From contig CAYGVJ010000066.1 in NCBI GenBank assembly GCA_964353255.1, positions 1 through 30,267 on the forward strand: 30,267 nt of DNA. The letters run 5' to 3'. Under the pieces are notes generated by a model. That model saw only the letters and a list, made by a program, of their open reading frames with translations. It made no database searches and was not told where the DNA came from. Both the position numbers and the translations under genes were made by a program. Position 1 is the stretch's first letter; each line of letters starts with the position of its first letter. Below, one piece after another: positions 15,327 through 21,078 of the stretch. This DNA is from VFZS01 sp964353255. Lineage in GTDB: Bacteria; Acidobacteriota; Terriglobia; Bryobacterales; Bryobacteraceae.

Positions 15327-16006
15327 TGCCCCAGCCGGTGCTGGTCTTCGACATGGACGGCGTGCTGGTGGACGTCAGCGAGTCCTACCGCGAGGCCATC
15401 TGCCAGACGGTGCACAACTTCGCCGGCCGCGACGTCAGCCGCGAAGCCATCCAGGATCTGAAGAATCAGGGCGGCTGGAACAACGACTGGGAGGTCTCGC
15501 ACCGGCTCATTCGCGATCTCGGCGTCGAGGTCAACTACGGCGAGGTCGTGGCTTACTTCCAGAAGATCTTCTTCGGCGCGGACGGTTCCGCAGGCCTGAT
15601 TCAGCGCGAGCGCTGGGTGGCGCAACCGGGCGTTCTGGAGCGGCTAAGTGGGCGCTACCGGCTCGCCATCTTCACCGGGCGTATCCGGCAGGAAGTGACC
15701 TTCAGCCTGGACCGCTTCGCCGCGGGCCTGCGTTTTGACCCCATCGTCACAACCGACGATGTCACTCGCTCGAAGCCTGCGCCGGACGGCCTGTTGCGCA
15801 TCGCCGACCTGGCGCCAGGCAGCAACCTGTGGTACGTCGGCGATGCGGTGGATGACGCCCGCTGCGCCCGGGCGGCCGGCGCGACCTTCATCGGCGTGGC
15901 GGCGCCGTCGAATCCTCGGGCGCACGAGCTGTCCCGCCTCCTCGGGCAGGAAGGCGCGCTGGCGGTGCTCGAAGACATCAACCAACTGGAGGTTGTGCTG
16001 CCATGA
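15326..16006 (+). CDS. HAD-family hydrolase; candidate histidinol-phosphate phosphatase
   Basis: A 226-aa HAD phosphohydrolase with all four motifs: VFDMDGVLVD (nucleophile and acid Asp), IFTGR (motif II), SKPAPDG (motif III Lys) and YVGDAVDDARCA (motif IV). The stretch IQDLKNQGGWNNDWE resembles the TIGR01548 (HAD-SF-IA-hyp1) group as I remember it. The gene sits between hisC and hisB with overlaps on both sides, and hisB here lacks the phosphatase domain. No other histidinol-phosphate phosphatase type (HisB N-domain, PHP HisK, HisN) is in the operon. I infer that it removes phosphate from histidinol phosphate, between HisC and HisD. ATG 15326 with AGGAG 8 nt upstream is preferred over GTG 15323. 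Confidence 0.8.
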   Translation: MPQPVLVFDMDGVLVDVSESYREAICQTVHNFAGRDVSREAIQDLKNQGGWNNDWEVSHRLIRDLGVEVNYGEVVAYFQKIFFGADGSAGLIQRERWVAQPGVLERLSGRYRLAIFTGRIRQEVTFSLDRFAAGLRFDPIVTTDDVTRSKPAPDGLLRIADLAPGSNLWYVGDAVDDARCARAAGATFIGVAAPSNPRAHELSRLLGQEGALAVLEDINQLEVVLP

Positions 16007-16590
16007 GAACTGCCGTGGTGGAACGCATCACGCGCGAGACTCAGATCTGCGGCCGGCTTCGCATCGACGGCCGCGGCCGCTACCAGATCTCGACCGGCAT
16101 CCGCTTCCTGGATCACATGCTGGAGCTGTTCACCCGCCACGGGGCCTTCGACTTGAAACTGGAGGCCCGCGGCGATCTCGACGTGGACCGGCACCACACG
16201 GTCGAGGATACAGGCATCGTGCTGGGCCAGTTGTTTGCTCAGGCGCTGGGCGGGCGGCGCGGCATCAACCGCGCGGGCTACTTCGTCATGCCGATGGACG
16301 AGACGCTGGCGGTGGCGGCGGTGGACCTGAGCGGGCGCCCGTATCTGGTTTACCAGGACCGGGTCAAGGCCCGCCGCCTCGGCGACCTGGAGACCGAGCT
16401 GCTGGAGGATTTCTTCCAGGGCTTCGTGGCCCACGCCGGCGCCAACCTGCACGTGAAGGTGCTCTACGGGCGCTCCAGCCACCACCAGATCGAGGCGGTC
16501 TTCAAGTGCTTTGCGCGGGCGCTGCGTTACGCCTGCTCGAAGGACCGGGCGCTGCCCCGCGTGTTGCCTTCCACCAAGGGCTTGCTGTGA
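16003..16590 (+). CDS. hisB: Imidazoleglycerol-phosphate dehydratase
   Basis: Dehydrates imidazoleglycerol phosphate to imidazole-acetol phosphate. The 195-aa protein is the single-domain form. It shows the manganese-binding repeats of the family: FLDHMLELFTRHGAFDL, VDRHHTVEDTGIVLGQ, and SSHHQIEAVFKCFARALR, plus the conserved MDETLAVAAVDLSGRPYLVY region. There is no N-terminal HAD phosphatase domain, unlike the bifunctional HisB of enterobacteria, which fits the separate HAD gene upstream. Overlaps hisH by 4 nt (GTGA). Confidence 0.95.
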   Translation: MRTAVVERITRETQICGRLRIDGRGRYQISTGIRFLDHMLELFTRHGAFDLKLEARGDLDVDRHHTVEDTGIVLGQLFAQALGGRRGINRAGYFVMPMDETLAVAAVDLSGRPYLVYQDRVKARRLGDLETELLEDFFQGFVAHAGANLHVKVLYGRSSHHQIEAVFKCFARALRYACSKDRALPRVLPSTKGLL

Positions 16591-17183
16591 TCACGGTCCT
16601 CGACTACGGCGCGGGTAACCTGCGCTCAGTGTCCAACACGTTAGACGCCGTGGGCGTCGGTGCGTTCAGCATCATCCGCTCGCCGGAAGGTTTTCGAGGG
16701 GCTTCAAAGATCGTTCTGCCCGGCGTAGGCCATTTCGGGCACATGATGCGCCAACTGGACCGCCAGGGCCTCCGCGAGGCGCTCGAGGAGCGCATCCGCG
16801 AAGGCGTCCCGTTCCTGGGCATCTGCCTGGGCCTGCACGCGCTGTTCGAGTCGAGCGAGGAAGCGCCGGAAGTTCCAGGACTGGGCCTTTTCGCCGGGAC
16901 GGTGAAGCGCTTCCCCGCCGCGGCGCGCGTGCCGCACATGGGCTGGAACGAACTCGAGCCGCGCGGCCCCTCCCGGCTGCTGGCCGGCCTCGCTCCCCGC
17001 TCCTACGTCTACTTTGCGCACAGTTACTACGTGCCGCTGACACCCTACACCGCCGCCGCCTGCACCTACACGCTGCCCTTCACCGCGGCCTTCGAGTGCG
17101 GCAACGTCTTCGGGGTACAGTTTCATCCGGAGAAATCCGGGGCGCTGGGCCTCGAGATCATGAGAAACTTCGTGGAGCTATGA
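16587..17183 (+). CDS. hisH: Imidazole glycerol phosphate synthase, glutaminase subunit
   Basis: Class I glutamine amidotransferase (198 aa) that delivers ammonia to HisF. The catalytic triad is visible: the nucleophilic Cys in FLGICLGLHALFESSEE and the His/Glu pair in GVQFHPEKSG. The N-terminus VITVLDYGAGNLRSVSNTLD is typical and the start is GTG 16587, overlapping the hisB stop. It is placed directly before hisF, its obligate partner, with a 4-nt overlap at ATG 17180. Confidence 0.95.
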   Translation: MITVLDYGAGNLRSVSNTLDAVGVGAFSIIRSPEGFRGASKIVLPGVGHFGHMMRQLDRQGLREALEERIREGVPFLGICLGLHALFESSEEAPEVPGLGLFAGTVKRFPAAARVPHMGWNELEPRGPSRLLAGLAPRSYVYFAHSYYVPLTPYTAAACTYTLPFTAAFECGNVFGVQFHPEKSGALGLEIMRNFVEL

Positions 17184-17950
17184 GAATGCTGGTCAAACGC
17201 ATCATCCCCTGCCTGGACGTCACCGCGGGCCGCGTGGTCAAGGGCGTCCATTTCGTGAACCTGCGCGACGCCGGCGACCCGGTCGAGTTGGCCGAGCGTT
17301 ACAACGAGCAAGGCGCCGACGAGCTGGTCTTCCTGGACATCACCGCTTCGAGCGACAACCGCGACACCATGGTGGACGTGGTCGCGCGCACGGCGCGCAA
17401 GGTGTTCATCCCGCTCACGGTGGGCGGCGGCATCCGTTCGGTTGAGGACGCCCGCGCCGTCCTGCTGGCCGGCGCCGACAAGGTTTCCGTGAACACCGCC
17501 GCCGTGGCGCGGCCCGAGCTGATCGCGGAGCTAAGCCGCGAGTTCGGCTCGCAGGCCGTGGTGCTGGCCATCGACGCCAAACGCACGGCGCCGGGGGCCT
17601 GGACCGTCTACGTGCGCGGCGGGCGTGACGACGCGCGGTTGGACACCCTCGAATGGGCCGCCCGCGGCGAGGCCCTGGGCGCCGGCGAGATCCTGCTGAC
17701 CTCGATGGACACCGACGGCGTGCAGACCGGCTTCGACTGCGAGCTGACTCGCGCCGTCTCGCGCGCCACGCGCATACCCATCATCGCCTCGGGCGGGGCT
17801 GGGCGGCCCGAACATTTCGCCAGCGTGCTGACCGACGGCGAAGCCGACGCCGCCCTGGCGGCCTCCATCTTCCACTACGGCACGTACACGGTCGGCGACC
17901 TGAAGGAGTACCTGGCCCAGCGCGGCATCCCGGTCCGGAGGACGGCGTGA
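17180..17950 (+). CDS. hisF: Imidazole glycerol phosphate synthase, cyclase subunit
   Basis: TIM-barrel cyclase making imidazoleglycerol phosphate and AICAR from PRFAR and ammonia. It shows KRIIPCLDVTAGRVVKGV (first catalytic Asp), VGGGIRSVEDARAVLLAGAD, LAIDAKR (second catalytic Asp), TSMDTDGVQTGFD and IASGGAGRPEHF. ATG 17180 overlaps hisH in an ATGA and gives 256 aa; ATG 17186 (254 aa) is also plausible because it fits family N-termini and lies 8 nt from GGAG. It ends with a GTGA overlap into hisA. Confidence 0.95.
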   Translation: MRMLVKRIIPCLDVTAGRVVKGVHFVNLRDAGDPVELAERYNEQGADELVFLDITASSDNRDTMVDVVARTARKVFIPLTVGGGIRSVEDARAVLLAGADKVSVNTAAVARPELIAELSREFGSQAVVLAIDAKRTAPGAWTVYVRGGRDDARLDTLEWAARGEALGAGEILLTSMDTDGVQTGFDCELTRAVSRATRIPIIASGGAGRPEHFASVLTDGEADAALAASIFHYGTYTVGDLKEYLAQRGIPVRRTA

Positions 17951-18669
17951 TCATCCCCTGCATCGACCTGATGGTCGGCAAGGTGGTGCAGCTGGTCCAA
18001 GGGCGCGAGAAAGCTCTAGAGGCCGCGAGCCCCGCCGAGATGCTGGAGCGCTTCCGCGATTTTCCGGAAATCCAGGTGATCGACCTGGACGCCGCCATGG
18101 GGCGCGGCGCGAACGAGGCGATCATCGAGTTCCTCTGTGCGCGCGCCGCCTGCCGTGTCGGCGGCGGCGTGCGCACCGTCGAGCGGGCGCTCGCCCTCCT
18201 CGCGCAGGGCGCGAGCAAGGTCATCGTGGGCACGGCGGCGTTCGAGGGCGGCGGGATCAACGCCGCGTTTCTTGAGGCTCTCGCCGCGGCCATCGGCCGC
18301 GAGCGCGTCCTCATCGCGCTCGACTCGCGAGAAGGCCGCATCGTGATCAAGGGCTGGCAGGAGGCTACGGCGCTCAAAGCTGAGGAAGTCCTGCGCCGCC
18401 TGGAGCCTTACTGCTCAGGCTTCCTGTGCACCTACGTGGACAAAGAGGGGATGCTGGAGGGCACCGATCTGGAGTGGTTCCGGCGCCTTCGTGCCGCCAC
18501 CACGCTGGAGCTGACCGCCGCCGGCGGCATCACAACGCTCGAGGAAATCCGCGAGCTTCAGCGCATGAACGTCCACGCCGCCCTGGGCATGGCCCTCTAC
18601 ACCGGCCGGCTGGACCTGGCGGAGCTGGCGAAGCTCAACAGGGGTGTTTCTGACGCACAAATATGCTAA
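17947..18669 (+). CDS. hisA: ProFAR isomerase
   Basis: Opens the aminoaldose of ProFAR to the aminoketose PRFAR (fourth step). It is a 240-aa (beta/alpha)8 barrel starting at GTG 17947, with IIPCIDLMVGKVVQLVQG (first catalytic Asp), VIDLDAAMG, RVGGGVRTVERALALL, VIVGTAAF, ALDSREGRIVIKGWQE (second catalytic Asp region) and TAAGGITTLEEI. It is the last his gene of the operon; the next gene, a VapB-type antitoxin, begins 9 nt later but has its own promoter-like element. Confidence 0.92.
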   Translation: MIIPCIDLMVGKVVQLVQGREKALEAASPAEMLERFRDFPEIQVIDLDAAMGRGANEAIIEFLCARAACRVGGGVRTVERALALLAQGASKVIVGTAAFEGGGINAAFLEALAAAIGRERVLIALDSREGRIVIKGWQEATALKAEEVLRRLEPYCSGFLCTYVDKEGMLEGTDLEWFRRLRAATTLELTAAGGITTLEEIRELQRMNVHAALGMALYTGRLDLAELAKLNRGVSDAQIC

Positions 18670-18672
18670 GAT
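18667..18672 (+). promoter_or_regulatory. Putative -10 element for vapBC
   Basis: TAAGAT ends 6 nt before the GTG start of the antitoxin, and there is no Shine-Dalgarno sequence in the gap. It overlaps the hisA stop codon (TAA 18667-18669). A TATGCT lies at 18662-18667 as an alternative. Confidence 0.3.
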
Positions 18673-18678
18673 GCTTTT

Positions 18679-18900
18679 GTGCGCACCACTGTAGACATCC
18701 CCGACGACCTTTATCGACGGTTGAAGGCCAAGGCCGCGCTGGACGGCTCCACGGTCAAGCAAGCCGTCGTCAGGCTAGTGGCCCGAGAGATCCAGGACCT
18801 CCCCGCCCGCGGCCGTTGCCGGTTCCCTCTGATCAAGGGTAAGGAATCCCGGCGCCTGAACCTCACCAATCGAGAGATCGATGAAATCCTATTTGGTTGA
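18679..18900 (+). CDS. vapB: VapB-type antitoxin
   Basis: A 73-aa protein starting at GTG 18679 with RTTVDIPDDLYRRLKAKAAL, a ribbon-helix-helix DNA-binding N-terminus, then SVKQA-like helix residues (STVKQAVVRLVAREI) and a toxin-binding tail (RRLNLTNREIDEILFG). It should bind the PIN toxin encoded next and repress the pair. The toxin gene begins inside its last codons (20-nt overlap). No ribosome-binding site is visible, so its mRNA may be leaderless. Confidence 0.82.
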   Translation: MRTTVDIPDDLYRRLKAKAALDGSTVKQAVVRLVAREIQDLPARGRCRFPLIKGKESRRLNLTNREIDEILFG

Positions 18901-19315
18901 CGTGAACGTCTGGTTGGCCCTGGTCTACGACCTGCACGTCCACCACGGGGCAGCGCGCTCTTGGTTTGAATCCTTGGGTCCCGAGCAAGCCTTCTTCTGC
19001 CGGCTGACGCAATTGGCGCTTCTGCGGCTGTTGACCAACAGCAAGGTGATGGGGCGGGACGTGGTGAGCCAGCGCCAGGCCTGGCGGATCTTCGACCGGA
19101 CGATCTCCGACGCGCGGGTGGGCCTCCTGTACGAGCCTGCGCGTGTCGAGGCCGAGTTCAGGCGCTTGACGCAGAGCCCGCATCCGGCCACGCGCTCCTG
19201 GTCTGACGCTTACTTGGCGGCCGTGGCGGCCACCGGGGGGTTGGCGGTGGCCACGCTGGACCAGGGATTCGCGGGCGCCGATGGGGTCGAGATTCACTAT
19301 GTGCCCGTCTCTTGA
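18881..19315 (+). CDS. vapC: VapC-type PIN toxin (TIGR00028-like group)
   Basis: A 144-aa PIN ribonuclease: LVDVNVWLAL (first Asp), FFCRLTQLALLRLLTN (this subgroup carries Gln where others carry Glu), RSWSDAYLAAVA (Asp) and ATLDQGF (Asp). The FCRxTQxxxLRLLT motif is typical of the group first described in mycobacteria. Length and motifs look complete, so the module with vapB is probably functional. The following 60 nt (to 19374) contain no gene. Confidence 0.85.
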   Translation: MKSYLVDVNVWLALVYDLHVHHGAARSWFESLGPEQAFFCRLTQLALLRLLTNSKVMGRDVVSQRQAWRIFDRTISDARVGLLYEPARVEAEFRRLTQSPHPATRSWSDAYLAAVAATGGLAVATLDQGFAGADGVEIHYVPVS

Positions 19316-19374
19316 ACGGCGGCGCGGGAAAATAAGTCGCTGCCCCTGACGCTCGCGACTACCATCAAGCCACA

Positions 19375-20274
19375 TCACGGCGTCACGAACCACTTGGGGC
19401 GCTCAAACGACGGGCGCGGTGCGCCGTCCAGGTACACGCGGGCCATCTCCGTCGCCGCGGCTGCTATCCGGGCCATCTCCGCGTAGTGGATCTTGCCGGC
19501 GCTGTCGGAGGGCTGGTGGTAGTCCGCGTGCAAACTCGTGAAGAAGTGGATGCACGGAACCTCGGCTCGGGCGAACGCGTAAGTGTCCGTGAGGTAAAGG
19601 GCTCTCCATTCCGGGTGCCGGTCGGCGATGACCTCGATCCCGTGGCGTTTGCCCGCGCCGACCGCCTGGTCGAACAGCGCGCGAGAGACGTGGGCGAGGG
19701 CTTCGACTTTGTTCCCTTCGGGCCGCCCAACCATGTCTAGGTTGATCTGGGCGACCACCTGCTTCATCGGCGCCACGGGGTTGGCGGCGTAGTAAGCCTT
19801 GCCGCGCAGGTCGCGGCCAGCCAGATCGTCCACGTTCCGCTCCTCGGCGACGATCCCGTAGCCCACCTCCACCGACGGCAAGGCTAGCGGGCCTTTCGCC
19901 GGGTCACGGCCGGAGTTGACGAAGATATAGTCGCCGGGATTAACCGTCCGGCCGTTGATGCGGACGACCACCCGCGCCTCCGCCGACGTGTAGTTGCCGA
20001 CCCTGTACCCCCGCCGGTAGGAACCGGAAACCGCCGGCGCGGCACCCGCGGCCTGAAGCTGAGTCTCCAAATACAGCGCCGCCGGATCCAGCCCGCGACT
20101 GGGCGTGCCGCGGCCTTCCAGATCGTCGGAAGCCAGGAAGGTCACATCGCTTCGCAGGCGGTTGATCGAGGCGGGGTCCGCCCCAGTGGACGGTGAACGC
20201 TCCCGGCTGCACGCGGCCAAAGCGAGGGCCAGAGCACCCAGGATCAGTGAGCGGGCGCAAACGGTGATTCTCAT
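19375..20274 (-). CDS. M28-like lipoprotein lacking the catalytic middle (in-frame deletion)
   Basis: A 299-aa protein from ATG 20274 (AGGAA 8 nt upstream) with a lipoprotein signal ending LAAC. The N-terminal half looks like M28 peptidases (LRSDVTFLASDDLEGRGTPS, EVGYGIVAEE). At LRGKAYYAANPV the frame jumps from the PA domain straight to the helix that normally follows the Glu-Glu motif. The C-terminal part is normal: QINLDMVGRPEG, DTYAFARAEVPCIHFF, ADYHQPSD. Compared with the intact gene at 5897, roughly 225 residues are missing, including the His, the bridging Asp and the Glu pair that bind zinc. It should not be an active peptidase. The frame remains open, so a binding role or recent decay are both possible; the frame could also start at 20373. 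Confidence 0.78.
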   Translation of the reverse strand: MRITVCARSLILGALALALAACSRERSPSTGADPASINRLRSDVTFLASDDLEGRGTPSRGLDPAALYLETQLQAAGAAPAVSGSYRRGYRVGNYTSAEARVVVRINGRTVNPGDYIFVNSGRDPAKGPLALPSVEVGYGIVAEERNVDDLAGRDLRGKAYYAANPVAPMKQVVAQINLDMVGRPEGNKVEALAHVSRALFDQAVGAGKRHGIEVIADRHPEWRALYLTDTYAFARAEVPCIHFFTSLHADYHQPSDSAGKIHYAEMARIAAAATEMARVYLDGAPRPSFERPKWFVTP

Positions 20275-20360
20275 TCTCCGGTTCCTTTCCTGGCACGAGT
20301 ATATATGAATCCTGACGCGCGGAACAGGCCTCCTCGCTTGACGGACGCTTGCGGCAGGCG

Positions 20361-20374
20361 TACAATTGTACAAT
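20361..20374. promoter_or_regulatory. Palindromic operator/-10 of the PIN-Phd module
   Basis: TACAATTGTACAAT directly abuts the ATG at 20375. It consists of two overlapping perfect palindromes (TACAATTGTA and ATTGTACAAT) and holds two TACAAT -10-like hexamers. A repressor dimer, probably the Phd-type antitoxin, bound here would block both promoter and start codon. Confidence 0.5.
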
Positions 20375-20779
20375 ATGCCGCCTCACCTGGTCATCGACAC
20401 GTCAGCGCTGCTGGCAGTGCTGCTGAACGAGCCAACGCGGCCCGCGCTCATCCGCGCTACGGAAGGATACGGCCTCGTCGGTGCCCCGTCCCTGCCCTGG
20501 GAGGTCGGCAACGCTTTGACGGCGGGTGTCCGCCGAGGTCGGTTGTCAGCCGAGGCGGTGCGCCTAGCCTGGGCCAGCTACCAAGCCGTACCAGTTCGCT
20601 TGGCCGAGATGGACGCGGGCCACGCCTTAGAAATCGCCATGGAATTGGGATTGTACGCTTATGACGCCTACGTGCTGGAGACCGCACGCGCAGAGCGCCT
20701 CCCCTTGCTCACGCTCGATGCCGGGCTGGCGCGGGCGGCACGCCGGCTGGGCCTTAAGCTGGTGGAGTTTGAGAAATGA
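20375..20779 (+). CDS. PIN-domain toxin (first gene of a toxin-antitoxin pair)
   Basis: A 134-aa PIN nuclease: HLVIDTSALLAVLLNE (first Asp), SLPWEVGNALTAGVRRG (Glu), YAYDAYVLETA (Asp) and LTLDAGLARAARRLG (Asp). All acidic positions are kept, so it is probably active. I use ATG 20375; an in-frame TTG at 20366 lies within the palindrome. Unusually the toxin comes before its antitoxin, to which it is joined by a 4-nt ATGA overlap. Confidence 0.83.
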   Translation: MPPHLVIDTSALLAVLLNEPTRPALIRATEGYGLVGAPSLPWEVGNALTAGVRRGRLSAEAVRLAWASYQAVPVRLAEMDAGHALEIAMELGLYAYDAYVLETARAERLPLLTLDAGLARAARRLGLKLVEFEK

Positions 20780-21078
20780 AGATCTACAGCTACTCTGAAG
20801 CGAGGCAGCAGCTTGCCGAACTACTGAATCGCGCTCGACGGGAAGGGCAGGTGGAAATCCGCCGGCGAGACGGGCAGGCTTTTGTCGTGCGCCCGACGCT
20901 CCGGGCCGGCTCCCCGCTCGACGTGCGGGGGGTGGACGCCGGCCTCTCTCGCGAGCAGGTCGTGGGACTGGTGCGCGAAAGCCGGCGCTCGACAGGCCGG
21001 CTCATCAAGGCAATGACTCCGCCTAAGAAGCGAGGCTGCCATCCCGATCCTCCTGCAATCAGGCGAGGGAGCAAATGA
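20776..21078 (+). CDS. Phd/YefM-type antitoxin
   Basis: A 100-aa protein whose N-terminus, MKIYSYSEARQQLAELLNRA, and GQVEIRRRDGQAFVVRP strand match the Phd/YefM DNA-binding fold. The middle (VDAGLSREQVVGLVRESRR) should be the toxin-neutralising segment. The last 20 or so residues (PPKKRGCHPDPPAIRRGSK) look like read-through into non-coding or repeat sequence. It overlaps the toxin by 4 nt upstream and the acylase by 4 nt downstream, so acylase translation may be coupled to the TA operon. Confidence 0.72.
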   Translation: MKIYSYSEARQQLAELLNRARREGQVEIRRRDGQAFVVRPTLRAGSPLDVRGVDAGLSREQVVGLVRESRRSTGRLIKAMTPPKKRGCHPDPPAIRRGSK

